Of a DNA stretch of 64,000 bases, positions 1 to 8,123 are shown in pieces. Each line of letters opens with the position of its first letter. Position 1 is the stretch's first letter. The stretch lies in assembly GCA_034408745.1 (NCBI GenBank), contig JAWXCM010000113.1:1-64000 (forward strand). Reading direction: 5' to 3'. Under the pieces are notes generated by a model that saw only the letters and a program-made list of their open reading frames with translations, did no database searches and was not told where the DNA came from. Origin of the DNA: JAWXCM01 sp034408745. GTDB lineage: Bacteria > Acidobacteriota > Terriglobia > Bryobacterales > Bryobacteraceae. The translations under genes and the position numbers were made by a program.

Positions 1-532
1 GGATTATTCGGGGAGTCGCGCTGTGCGGCTGGATGCCAGTGATTTGGGCCGTCCGCTCTACGAATCGATGGGGTTTGTTGCGGAATGCGCTACGGAGCGC
101 TGGTTTCGGGCTCCTGGGCCGGCGGGTTTCGAGGCTGGGCCGGTGGGTAAGTTGCGGTGGGATCGGGCGCTCGACACGGAGGTTTTTGGGGCGGATCGGA
201 CTCGATTGCTGGAGATCCTTGCACGGCAGGAGGGGGCTTCGGTGCCGGGCGGGTATGCGTTTGGTCGACCGGGGTCGAATGCCCGGTATTTTGGGCCCTG
301 CGTGGCGGAGTCGGTGGATGCGGCGCGGCGGCTGATGGGGTGGTTTGTGGGTCGGCACTCGTCGGAGGCGCTGTTTACGGATTTGTTTCCTCATCATTTG
401 GAGGCTGTTGCTGTGGCTTCTGAGTTTGGGTTTGTTCTGGCTCGGCGATTGACTCGGATGGTTCTGAAGCCGGTGCCGGTGTCGATGCCGGATCGGCGGG
501 TGATTGCTACGGGGAGTTTTAGCTGGGGGTGA
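1..532 (+). CDS. GNAT-family N-acetyltransferase, C-terminal part (5' end outside window)
   Basis: The frame is open to the left edge, so the gene starts upstream; the GTG at 23 is internal. The segment RLDASDLGRPLYESMGF is the end of a GNAT acetyltransferase fold (acetyl-CoA-binding region followed by the typical Y-x-x-x-GF ending). About 150 further residues follow, including LARRLTRMVLK near the end, which resembles the second half of tandem GNAT proteins in which a degenerate second acetyltransferase-like domain follows the catalytic one. The acceptor substrate cannot be told. The gene ends in a 14-nt convergent overlap with the fluoride channel gene on the other strand. The family assignment is fairly safe; the two-domain reading is inference. 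Confidence 0.7.
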   Translation, partial: DYSGSRAVRLDASDLGRPLYESMGFVAECATERWFRAPGPAGFEAGPVGKLRWDRALDTEVFGADRTRLLEILARQEGASVPGGYAFGRPGSNARYFGPCVAESVDAARRLMGWFVGRHSSEALFTDLFPHHLEAVAVASEFGFVLARRLTRMVLKPVPVSMPDRRVIATGSFSWG

Positions 533-884
533 CGATGCGGGTGCCCAGCCAATAGCCGGCTGCCACGGCTATGAAGCCGGCGGCCAGGCTTCCGAAGAGG
601 ATTGCGGCGGTCACTGGCCAGTCACGGGCGGTGAGGGCTTCCATTTGCCAGGCGGAGAACGTGGTGTAGCCTCCAAGGACTCCGGTGGCGAGCAGGAGGC
701 GGACTCGGATATCGCTGGCGGGGGTCAGCGCGACCAACAGGCCTATCAGGAACGAACCCGTGACGTTCACGACGAAGGTGGTTAGTGGGCCTGCGCCGAA
801 CCAGACTGCTGCGAGGTATCGGGCTACTGAGCCGGTGGCTCCACCGAGCGCTACGAGCAACAGTCTCTCTGGCAGGCTGGGCAT
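519..884 (-). CDS. crcB: Fluoride ion channel FluC/CrcB
   Basis: A 121-residue, four-helix membrane protein of the Fluc family, which forms dual-topology dimers that export fluoride and protect against its toxicity. Visible family marks are GGATGSVARY (residues 14-23), the pore-lining asparagine region NVTGSFLIG (around 40-48) and GVLGGYTTFS (around 68-77), where the conserved Phe/Thr/Ser line the fluoride path. Length is normal. Its ATG overlaps the stop codon of the upstream dehydrogenase as TGATG, so translation is probably coupled. No crcB-type fluoride riboswitch can be placed in front of it, because the gene starts inside the preceding gene. Confidence 0.93.
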   Translation of the reverse strand: MPSLPERLLLVALGGATGSVARYLAAVWFGAGPLTTFVVNVTGSFLIGLLVALTPASDIRVRLLLATGVLGGYTTFSAWQMEALTARDWPVTAAILFGSLAAGFIAVAAGYWLGTRIVTPS

Positions 885-1837
885 CAGGGGTGGAGCAGTA
901 CCTTGAGGACGCCCTTTTGCGCGGCTCTTTCGAATGCGAGCGGGGAGTAGTCGAGGCGGATGCTGTCGGCGATCATGTCGTCGACGTTGATTTTCTTTTT
1001 GGCGAGGAGCCTGAGGGCGGGCTCCATGCGGCCGCAGCGGGAACCTACGAGCGTGATTTCGTTGACGATGGCCCAGGCTGTGTCCATGGCTACCTCTCCG
1101 TGGACCGTCGACTTCATGATGACTGTGCCTCGGGGGCGGGTCATCTGAATGGCGTTTCGCAGGCCTTTGGCGGAGCCCGTCGCTTCTACCACGAAGTCGT
1201 ATTCGGCGACAGGCAGGTGGTCGCCAGTGATTTCCGTGGTGACTCCTGATTTTGCGGCGATGGCCAGCTTTCCTTCGTAGCGCCCGAACTGGTGGACTTG
1301 CGCGCCGTGGGCTTGCAGGACCTGTGAGATGAGCAGGCCCAGTTTGCCGTCGCCGAGAACGGCCACTGCGGATTTTTTGGGGATTGCGACCTGGTCGAGG
1401 ATCTCGCAGGCGGCGGCTATTGGTTCGGCAAAGACGGCGTGCTCGCTGACTACGGATTTCGGGACGAGGTGGAGGTTATCTTCGGGCAGCGTGAGGATCT
1501 CACGGAAAGCTCCGGGGTGCTTTACAATGCCGAGTACTGTTCGCTTCGGACAGTGGCGGCCGAGTCCTTTGGCGCACCATTCGCACTTACGGCAGGGCAG
1601 GTTGATCTCGCCCACTACTCGTTTGCCTAACAGAGCTTTGTTGTCGGCGTCGATGACTTCGCCCACGAACTCGTGGCCGGGCGTGCCTTCGAAGCCATAG
1701 TAGCCGCGCTGCAGTTCGAGATCGGTGTTGCAGATTCCGCCGTAAATGAGGCGGATGGATGCGAAGCCGGGCTTGCGGCGCGGCTTCGGAGCGTTACGTA
1801 GTTCGACGGCGCCGGCTGCGAGATGGACGCTGATCAT
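884..1837 (-). CDS. Zinc-dependent alcohol dehydrogenase (MDR superfamily)
   Basis: A 317-residue medium-chain dehydrogenase/reductase. Near the N-terminus, the catalytic-zinc Cys (GGICNTD) and His-Glu (GHEFVGEV) are followed by four closely spaced cysteines (PCRKCEWC...HC) that bind the structural zinc. The Rossmann motif GDGKLG marks the NAD(P)-binding domain. The substrate is unknown; sugar or polyol oxidation would suit the two Gfo/Idh/MocA genes upstream. The frame is open back to 1885, but I choose the ATG at 1837 because it overlaps the upstream stop codon as ATGA and leaves a normal N-terminus (MISVHLAAG). It is somewhat short for the family (usual length 330-350). Confidence 0.85.
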   Translation of the reverse strand: MISVHLAAGAVELRNAPKPRRKPGFASIRLIYGGICNTDLELQRGYYGFEGTPGHEFVGEVIDADNKALLGKRVVGEINLPCRKCEWCAKGLGRHCPKRTVLGIVKHPGAFREILTLPEDNLHLVPKSVVSEHAVFAEPIAAACEILDQVAIPKKSAVAVLGDGKLGLLISQVLQAHGAQVHQFGRYEGKLAIAAKSGVTTEITGDHLPVAEYDFVVEATGSAKGLRNAIQMTRPRGTVIMKSTVHGEVAMDTAWAIVNEITLVGSRCGRMEPALRLLAKKKINVDDMIADSIRLDYSPLAFERAAQKGVLKVLLHP

Positions 1838-3096
1838 GACGCGGTGAGCGTCTCCGGGTTCCACTTGCACACTCGGCTTTCCCACATGCTGTTGTTGGTG
1901 AGCAACGAAGGTCCGGCGGTACGAAAGCCGAACACCGAGTCTTCAAAAAACGGCTTGCGCGTGCGGACCGCGCTGTAGAAGTTCTGGTGGTGCTGGCGAT
2001 GGGCACTGAACCAGCTGGGCGCGTGGAACTTCGATTCTGTTTTTGCCTTGAGGGAGTCGCCGGTCATCGGCTGGTCAACGAGCTTTTGCATTCCGGCGCT
2101 GAGCTGGCCCTGGAGGCGTTTGGGGAAGGTCGGGATGGTGTAGTCGAACTCGGGCTCACGGGGCATTTTGGCGACGGTGAGGTCATTCATGGTGACTTCC
2201 ATAACGCCTTCCGAGCCGATCAGCTTGACGCCGAAAGCCTCTTCGACGTTGCCGCTGGCCAGGTTGACTCGCAGGGCAAAGGTGAACTCGGGGTGCTGCG
2301 GGGACCTGGGATAGTCCATGGTCGCGAGCATGACGTCGGGCACGTCGCGCCCGTCGTTCCAGAAGCGGGTGCCGCCTGAGGCGTAGATGCGCTCAGGGCC
2401 AATGGATCCGGTGATGACGTGAAGTCCGGTGAGCAGGTGGACGAAGAGGTCGCCTGCGACGCCGGTGCCGTAATCCCGGTAGTTGCGCCAGCGGAAGAGA
2501 CGGATGGGATCGAACGGGTGCTTCGGCGCATTGCCGATGAAACGGTCCCAGTCGATGTTTTGCGGTGATGCGTCAGGCGGGATGGAGTACTGCCAGGCAC
2601 CAATTGCGGTGTTACGGTCGAGCCAGGCCTGCACGAGGTTGAGCTCGCCGATGGCTCCCTGCTTCAGTAATTCAGCTGCCTTTTGGAAGACGACGCTGGA
2701 GGCGTACTGGCTGCCGATCTGGAGGATGCGGTTCGATTTCTTATGAGCCTCGATGACCTCTTTGCCCTCGTGCAGTTGCTGCACCATCGGCTTCTCGCAG
2801 TAGACGTCCTTACCGGCTGCGAGGGCCGCTTTCGTGATGGTGGCGTGCCAGTGGTCGGGCGTGGCGATGATGACGGCGTCGATGTCTTTGCGGCTGAGGA
2901 TCTCGCGGTGGTCGCGCGTGGTGAAGGTGTCCTTGCCCCAGAGTTCTTTGGCTCGGCGAAGACGGCTGTCGTAGATGTCGCACGCTGCCACGAGTTTGAC
3001 GCCGGGCAGACTGGTGGCCATGCGGGCGTCGCCCTGGCCCATGCCTCCCGCTCCGATGAGCGCGATCTGGATGTTGCTGTTCGGTGTGGTTTGCAT
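1834..3096 (-). CDS. Gfo/Idh/MocA family oxidoreductase, no export signal
   Basis: A 420-residue NAD(P)-dependent oxidoreductase. The N-terminal Rossmann fold shows IGAGGMG (around 15-21) and the acidic AACDIYD strand end; ATPDHWHA and DVYCEKPM are the family's active-site and nucleotide-domain marks. The C-terminal alpha/beta domain binds the sugar-like substrate. It is clearly a tandem paralogue of the next gene upstream (shared DHWHA, CEKPMVQ, NIDWDRF and RWRNYRDYGTGV blocks), but unlike that copy it has no Tat leader and should stay in the cytoplasm. Four nucleotides separate it from the upstream copy, and its stop overlaps the dehydrogenase start. The actual sugar is not predictable from sequence. 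Confidence 0.88.
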   Translation of the reverse strand: MQTTPNSNIQIALIGAGGMGQGDARMATSLPGVKLVAACDIYDSRLRRAKELWGKDTFTTRDHREILSRKDIDAVIIATPDHWHATITKAALAAGKDVYCEKPMVQQLHEGKEVIEAHKKSNRILQIGSQYASSVVFQKAAELLKQGAIGELNLVQAWLDRNTAIGAWQYSIPPDASPQNIDWDRFIGNAPKHPFDPIRLFRWRNYRDYGTGVAGDLFVHLLTGLHVITGSIGPERIYASGGTRFWNDGRDVPDVMLATMDYPRSPQHPEFTFALRVNLASGNVEEAFGVKLIGSEGVMEVTMNDLTVAKMPREPEFDYTIPTFPKRLQGQLSAGMQKLVDQPMTGDSLKAKTESKFHAPSWFSAHRQHHQNFYSAVRTRKPFFEDSVFGFRTAGPSLLTNNSMWESRVCKWNPETLTAS

Positions 3097-3100
3097 GGCG

Positions 3101-4444
3101 TTATGCCTTCTTCCCGACGGTCATGGTTTCGGGGTTCCAGGTGACTACGCGTTTCTCGGAATAGCTTGTGTTGGCGAGGATTGCGGGTCCGGCGGCCCGG
3201 AGGCCGAATGCTGCATCCTCGATGAGGGGCTTGCGGGAGCGGACGGATTCGGCGAATACGCGATGGTGCTCGACGTGTTCGTTGTAGCCGCGGGGCGGCA
3301 GGTACTCGTCGCTTCCTTTTGGCCGCATGGTCGCCGTGGTTGAGGGTTCTACGGGGTACTTCTGGAAATATTCCTTCTTGAACTGCTGCTGCACATCGGT
3401 GGGGAAGGTGTCGATGGTGTAGCCAGGCGCCTTTTGGCGAGGCTGCTTTGAGACGGTCACTCCTTCGTCGATGGTCAGGACGCCGTCGCTGCCGATGAAG
3501 CGGAAGCCAGACGTTTCGCCTGTGCCGTTTTCGAAGTTGACGCGGAGCGAGAGGTTGAAGGCGGGGTGGGTGCTGGTTTTCGGGTAGTCGTAGATGCCGA
3601 CCATTATGTCAGGCACGTCGCGGCCGTCGCGCCAGTAGCGGAGGCCGCCTGTCGCGTATATTCGCGTGGGTCCGATTGAATCGAGGATGTAGTGAAGCCC
3701 GGAGAAGAGGTGGACGAAGAGGTCACCTGTGACGCCGGTGCCGTAGTCTTTGTAGTTGCGCCAGCGGAAGAGGCGGATGGGCTCAAACGGCCGTTTGGGG
3801 GCGGAGCCGAGGAAGCGGTCCCAGTCGATGTTCTGCGTGGACGCGTCGGGGGCGATGGAATACTGCCAGGCGCCGACGGGCGAGTTGCGATCCCACCAGG
3901 CTTCCACCATGTTGAGTTCGCCGATGACGCCCTGTTTGAGCAGCTCTTTCGCCTTCGCGTAGACGACCGAGCTTACGCGCTGGCTGCCGATCTGCATGAT
4001 GCGACCGGTCTTCCTGTGCGCTTCGATGACGCGGTGCCCGTCTTCGGGCTTCTGCACCATGGGCTTCTCGCAGTAGACGTCTTTACCCGCGTTCATGGCG
4101 TCGACGCTGATCTGGGCGTGCCAGTGGTCGGGTGTGGCGATGATGACGGCGTCCACGTCGGGGCGGGCGAGGACTTCGCGGTAGTCGCGGGTGGTGAAGA
4201 GTTTGGCTCCCCAGCGTTCCTTCACACGCTCGAGGCGACCGTCGTAGACGTCGGCGGCGGCGACGAGTTGGACGCCCGGCACTTTGAGCGCGGATTCCAC
4301 GTCACCGGAGCCCATATTGCCTGGGCCAATGATCGCGTACTGCAGGCGGCTGTTGGGCGAGGTTCGCTGTGCCTGGGCAAAGGCGGGTACGGCGAGTCCG
4401 GCGCCTGCGGTGGTTTGGATGAAGTGACGTCTGGTGGAGGGCAT
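3101..4444 (-). CDS. Gfo/Idh/MocA family oxidoreductase with Tat-type leader
   Basis: A 447-residue oxidoreductase. The N-terminus MPSTRRHFIQTTAGAGLAVPAFAQA carries a twin-arginine motif (RRHF), a hydrophobic core and an AQA-type cleavage site, so export in folded form with bound cofactor by the Tat system is likely. The Rossmann motif IGPGNMG follows, then ATPDHWHA and DVYCEKPM. Exported members of this family oxidise glycosides or hydrolyse them through a 3-keto step. It is the paralogue of the cytoplasmic copy just downstream (about 25 residues longer, mostly the leader). The 45 bases upstream, to the ACT-domain gene, leave room for little more than a ribosome site. Confidence 0.88.
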   Translation of the reverse strand: MPSTRRHFIQTTAGAGLAVPAFAQAQRTSPNSRLQYAIIGPGNMGSGDVESALKVPGVQLVAAADVYDGRLERVKERWGAKLFTTRDYREVLARPDVDAVIIATPDHWHAQISVDAMNAGKDVYCEKPMVQKPEDGHRVIEAHRKTGRIMQIGSQRVSSVVYAKAKELLKQGVIGELNMVEAWWDRNSPVGAWQYSIAPDASTQNIDWDRFLGSAPKRPFEPIRLFRWRNYKDYGTGVTGDLFVHLFSGLHYILDSIGPTRIYATGGLRYWRDGRDVPDIMVGIYDYPKTSTHPAFNLSLRVNFENGTGETSGFRFIGSDGVLTIDEGVTVSKQPRQKAPGYTIDTFPTDVQQQFKKEYFQKYPVEPSTTATMRPKGSDEYLPPRGYNEHVEHHRVFAESVRSRKPLIEDAAFGLRAAGPAILANTSYSEKRVVTWNPETMTVGKKA

Positions 4445-4489
4445 GGATGGTACTCCGGGGTCAATTCGATTGTATAGCGCGTGCGGCGA

Positions 4490-5155
4490 TTAGAAGACGC
4501 GACGGGTTAAGCGCTGGATGTTGAAGCGGGCGGTGTCGGCGACCGCCATCACCGCCATGACGCCTGCCTGAACAGGATCGGTGACAACGAGGTCGGCCGC
4601 ATCGGGGACGCCGCCGGCCATGTTGAGGCTTATGACGAGGAGGCCCTGCTCGCGGACTTCCTTCACGGCATCGACGATTTCGCCGCCCATGAGGGAGCCG
4701 GCCAGAACGAGGGCGCGGGCTCGGGCGAGGCGGGCGACGGCTCGGACGGCCTCAGCGAGGGGCTGCTCGCCCACGAGCGGGATGGTGTCGATGCTGATGT
4801 GCTCGCCGCGGATGTTGTGGCGGTCGGCCTCCGAGATGGCTCCGATGGCAACCTGTCCGACCTGAGCACCGCCTCCGATGATGATGATGCGTTTGCCGTA
4901 AATCTGGGCCATGCTGCGGGCCACGATGAGCTCATGGACGATCGGAAGCGCCCGGATATCAGCGAGCATTTGGTCGGGGCTCGGCGTGGTGTCGGGTACG
5001 TCGATCTCGAAGTAGACGCGGGTTTGCGGCGGGCGGCTCTCAAGGATGTCGACGGACACAATGTCGCCGCTGTGTTGGGCGATGGCTCCGGTGATTTCAT
5101 GCAGCACGCCAGGACCGGAGTTGGCGTGGATCATCAGACCAATTCGTGCGGGCAT
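4490..5155 (-). CDS. ACT-domain regulatory protein (DUF5612-like)
   Basis: A 221-residue protein. The first 75 residues (IGLMIHANSGPGVLHEITGAIAQHSGDI...) form an ACT-type ligand-binding domain; the remainder (KRIIIIGGGAQVGQVAIGAISEADRHNIRGE...) is a nucleotide-fold domain known from DUF5612 proteins, which are best represented in methanogens. ACT domains usually sense amino acids; the ligand and role here are unknown. It lies 6 nt downstream of the KdsC-like phosphatase and upstream of two oxidoreductases, so it may be translated in one operon with them. The family name is from memory and should be treated as probable. Confidence 0.7.
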   Translation of the reverse strand: MPARIGLMIHANSGPGVLHEITGAIAQHSGDIVSVDILESRPPQTRVYFEIDVPDTTPSPDQMLADIRALPIVHELIVARSMAQIYGKRIIIIGGGAQVGQVAIGAISEADRHNIRGEHISIDTIPLVGEQPLAEAVRAVARLARARALVLAGSLMGGEIVDAVKEVREQGLLVISLNMAGGVPDAADLVVTDPVQAGVMAVMAVADTARFNIQRLTRRVF

Positions 5156-5161
5156 GGCGGT

Positions 5162-5728
5162 TTACGGCGTTACTTCGTACTTGCGCATGAGTGCTTCCCA
5201 GTGGCCTTTGGCCTGAAGAAGCATCTCACAGACTTCGCGGACGGCGCCGAATCCGCCTCGGGCTTCGGTGGTCATTGTTGCTGAGCGCTTCACTTCCGGC
5301 CTTGCGTTGGCTGTGGCTATGCCGAGTCCGACGCGTCGCATGATGACGATGTCGGTGAGGTCATCGCCGATGTAGGCGACGTTCTGGGCGTCAATTTTGC
5401 TGTCGGCGAGGATTTCCTCGAGGATCGGAATCTTCTCAATGTGGCCCTGATAGACGTAGGCCATTTTGCACTGGCGGGCGCGCTCGGTTGTGGCGGGCGA
5501 GAGCCTGCCGCTGATGACGCCGGTCTTTATGCCGTGCCAGCTGAGCCACTGGAGGGCAATGCCGTCCTGTGAATCGAAGCCTTTGGTTTCGAACACGGTG
5601 CCATCCGGGCCTGGAACATTCCACAACGTTCCGTCGGTGAGGACACCGTCGACGTCCATGAGCACCATTTCGATTCGCGCCGCCAACGCCTGAAGTTCAG
5701 GGTCTGTTTGAGTTGATTGAGTGGCCAA
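5162..5728 (-). CDS. kdsC: KdsC-like HAD phosphatase (3-deoxy-D-manno-octulosonate 8-phosphate phosphatase type)
   Basis: A 188-residue HAD superfamily hydrolase, close to the usual KdsC length. Motif I is DVDGVLTDG with the two catalytic aspartates, motif II is ISGRLS, and motif IV is YIGDDLTDI. The KdsC product, Kdo, is needed for lipopolysaccharide in Gram-negative cells; N-acylneuraminate cytidylyltransferase partners share the same fold, so a related sugar-acid phosphate is possible. The first in-frame start is TTG at 5728; internal ATG codons 20 or more residues later would remove the first strand, so TTG is preferred. It is the first gene of the minus-strand operon and is divergent from the beta-oxidation operon. 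Confidence 0.82.
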   Translation of the reverse strand: MATQSTQTDPELQALAARIEMVLMDVDGVLTDGTLWNVPGPDGTVFETKGFDSQDGIALQWLSWHGIKTGVISGRLSPATTERARQCKMAYVYQGHIEKIPILEEILADSKIDAQNVAYIGDDLTDIVIMRRVGLGIATANARPEVKRSATMTTEARGGFGAVREVCEMLLQAKGHWEALMRKYEVTP

Positions 5729-5747
5729 CTTACGGTTATATCACTCG

Positions 5748-5775
5748 TTGTTGGGGTGGGCGGTGCTGATACACT
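5748..5775 (+). promoter_or_regulatory. Candidate promoter of the beta-oxidation operon
   Basis: A possible -35 (TTGTTG, 5748-5753) and -10 (TACACT, 5770-5775) are separated by 16 nt, about 18 nt before the ATG at 5794. The 65-nt divergent gap must hold promoters for both directions. The matches are only moderate. Confidence 0.3.
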
Positions 5776-5793
5776 CTCGGACTGAGCGAATCG

Positions 5794-8121
5794 ATGCACA
5801 CCATACGCCGCGTTGCCGTTCTCGGAGCAGGAACGATGGGCTCCCGCATAGCCGCACACCTCGCGAATGCCGGTATTCCAGTGCTGCTGCTGGATGTCGT
5901 CGTGGCAGGACAGGCAGACCGTTCGTCGGCTGCACGCAAGGGGATCGAGACAGCACTCAAGCAACGTCCGATCGCGTTCTTTTCAGAAGGCGTGAAGTCC
6001 CTGGTGAAGCCGGGGAACTTTGAGGACCATCTGGCGGAGATCGCCGACTGCGACTGGGTGGTGGAAGCGGTCACCGAGAATCTGGAGATCAAGCGCGATC
6101 TTTGGGCTCGGGTGGACCTGGTTCGAAAGCCGGATGCCCTGCTGTCGACGAATACGAGCGGCATTCCGCTGGCTCGGATTGCGGCGGGCTTTCCCGCGGC
6201 GTTTCGCAAGCGATTTCTGGGCACCCATTTTTTCAATCCACCACGGTATTTACATTTGGTTGAGATCATTCCAGGGCAGGATACGGACAAGGGTCTGTTG
6301 CGGTGGCTTTCGGATTTTTGCGAGGCGCGGCTGGGTAAGGGCGTGGTGGTCTGCAAGGATACTCCCAATTTTATTGCGAATCGCATTGGGAGTTTCTACG
6401 GCTCAACCGTTTATAAGCTGACGATTGAGGGCGAGTACAGCATTGAGGAAGTTGACGCGCTTACGGGCCAGTTGATCGGCGTACCGAAGTCTGCGAGTTA
6501 CAGGTTGCTGGACGTGGTCGGCCTGGATGTCTGGGCGTTTGTCGCTCGCAATCTGTATGAGATGGTCCTGGACGATCCATGGCGCGATCGCTTCCTGCCA
6601 CCGGAATTTGCGAATGAGATGATGCGCCGGGGATGGATTGGGGAGAAAGCCGGGCAGGGGTTTTACAAGCGAGTTGGGCCGCAAAAGGAAATTCACGCTA
6701 TTGACTGGAAAACGCTGGAATATCACCTGGCTTCGAAGGTTCGGATTCCGGCTGTCGACGCTGCCAGGCAGGTTGAGAATATGCCGCAGCGACTGCGGAT
6801 GCTGGCAGATGACACGGGGCGTGCGGGGTCGTTGCTTTGGCCGCTGTTTCGGGATGTGATGTTGTACTCGGCGGAGCGCGTGCCGGAAATTGCCGACCGC
6901 GTCGTTGAGGTCGATCGAGCGATGCGGTGGGGCTATGGTCACTCCTACGGGCCGTTCGAGTTGTGGGATGCGCTCGGGTTTACGGCGGTTTGCGACCGGA
7001 TCGAGGGGGAAGGCGGGTCGCTGCCGGAGCACGTGGTTCGAATGCGGGAGAAGGGTGCGACGTCGTTTTACAAGGCAGGAGACCACGGCGGGATCGCGCA
7101 GACGGAATACTTCGATCTGCACAACACGCATTACAAGCTGCTGGAGCAGCGGCCGGGAGTCTACGCTCTGAGCGACGTAAAACGGGCGCGGGGCGTGGTT
7201 CGCTCCAATGCCGGAGCGTCGCTGATCGACCTTGGAGACGGTGTGCTTTGTTGCGAATTCCACAGCAAGATGAACGCACTCGGTGAAGATGCCTGTGCGA
7301 TGGTGCATGCGGGCCTGGAGGAACTGGAGAAGAATTTCGCGGCGATGGTGGTCGCGAATCAAGGGGAGAACTTCAGTGCGGGCGCAAATCTGCTCCTCTT
7401 GCTGTTGAGTGCGCAGGAGGGTGAGTGGGAAGAGATTGACCTGAGCGTTCGCCGTTTCCAGCAGATGAACATGGCCTTGAAGTATGCTGCACGGCCGGTG
7501 GTAGCGGCGCCGTTCTCGCGGGTGCTCGGCGGTGGCGCTGAGGTGGTAATGCACTGCTCGCGAGCTCAGGCCTCGGCTGAGACGTACATGGGGCTGGTGG
7601 AGGTGGGCGTTGGGCTGATTCCGGCGGGTGGCGGCTGTAAAGAATTGTTGGCGCGGCTCGGCAATCCGCAGAGGATTTTTGAGCTGGTCGGAATGGCGAA
7701 GGTGTCGGGGAGCGCGATGGAAGCGCAGTCGATGGGGCTGTTGCACAAGTCGGACCGGATTACGATGAATCCTGAGCGGCTTATTGGAGATGCCAAGGCT
7801 GTCGCATTATCGTTGATCTCGACGCACGCTCCGAGTGCGCCACGCACTGACATCGCGGTTGGCGGCGATGCGACGTTCGCAGGGATGAAGCTTGCTGCTT
7901 GGACCATGCGTGAAGGCGGCTATATCAGCGATTACGATTTCCATATCGCACAAAAGCTGGCGAATATTTTGAGTGGTGGGCGGCGGCTGGACGGTGGGTT
8001 CGCGTCTGAGCAGGAACTGCTGGATCTGGAGCGCGAGGCATTCCTTAGCCTCTGTGGCGAGTTGAAGACGCAGGACCGCATCGCGCACATGCTGAAGACC
8101 GGGTCCGCACTGAGGAACTAA
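5794..8121 (+). CDS. fadN: Bifunctional 3-hydroxyacyl-CoA dehydrogenase / enoyl-CoA hydratase (FadN type)
   Basis: A 775-residue beta-oxidation enzyme that hydrates trans-2-enoyl-CoA and oxidises the resulting 3-hydroxyacyl-CoA with NAD+. The dehydrogenase comes first: Rossmann motif GAGTMG (11-16), then NTSGIP and GTHFFNPP with the active-site histidine region. The crotonase-fold hydratase is at the C-terminus (ENFSAGANL oxyanion segment; LGGGAEVVMHC). This order, dehydrogenase before hydratase, is that of Bacillus FadN and opposite to E. coli FadB. It starts a three-gene operon; the thiolase begins 2 nt after its stop. The domain order and length make the call firm; chain-length preference is unknown. 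Confidence 0.92.
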   Translation: MHTIRRVAVLGAGTMGSRIAAHLANAGIPVLLLDVVVAGQADRSSAARKGIETALKQRPIAFFSEGVKSLVKPGNFEDHLAEIADCDWVVEAVTENLEIKRDLWARVDLVRKPDALLSTNTSGIPLARIAAGFPAAFRKRFLGTHFFNPPRYLHLVEIIPGQDTDKGLLRWLSDFCEARLGKGVVVCKDTPNFIANRIGSFYGSTVYKLTIEGEYSIEEVDALTGQLIGVPKSASYRLLDVVGLDVWAFVARNLYEMVLDDPWRDRFLPPEFANEMMRRGWIGEKAGQGFYKRVGPQKEIHAIDWKTLEYHLASKVRIPAVDAARQVENMPQRLRMLADDTGRAGSLLWPLFRDVMLYSAERVPEIADRVVEVDRAMRWGYGHSYGPFELWDALGFTAVCDRIEGEGGSLPEHVVRMREKGATSFYKAGDHGGIAQTEYFDLHNTHYKLLEQRPGVYALSDVKRARGVVRSNAGASLIDLGDGVLCCEFHSKMNALGEDACAMVHAGLEELEKNFAAMVVANQGENFSAGANLLLLLLSAQEGEWEEIDLSVRRFQQMNMALKYAARPVVAAPFSRVLGGGAEVVMHCSRAQASAETYMGLVEVGVGLIPAGGGCKELLARLGNPQRIFELVGMAKVSGSAMEAQSMGLLHKSDRITMNPERLIGDAKAVALSLISTHAPSAPRTDIAVGGDATFAGMKLAAWTMREGGYISDYDFHIAQKLANILSGGRRLDGGFASEQELLDLEREAFLSLCGELKTQDRIAHMLKTGSALRN

Positions 8122-8123
8122 CT

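Noticed and set aside
519..884. Fluoride riboswitch upstream of crcB
   Set aside because: The gene begins in the end of the dehydrogenase gene with TGATG, so there is no room for a leader.
6403..7746. A 447-codon open frame on the minus strand inside fadN
   Set aside because: It is antisense to an unmistakable FadN gene; its product is Arg/His/Pro/Gln-rich, as expected for the shadow of a GC-rich gene, and has no start signal.
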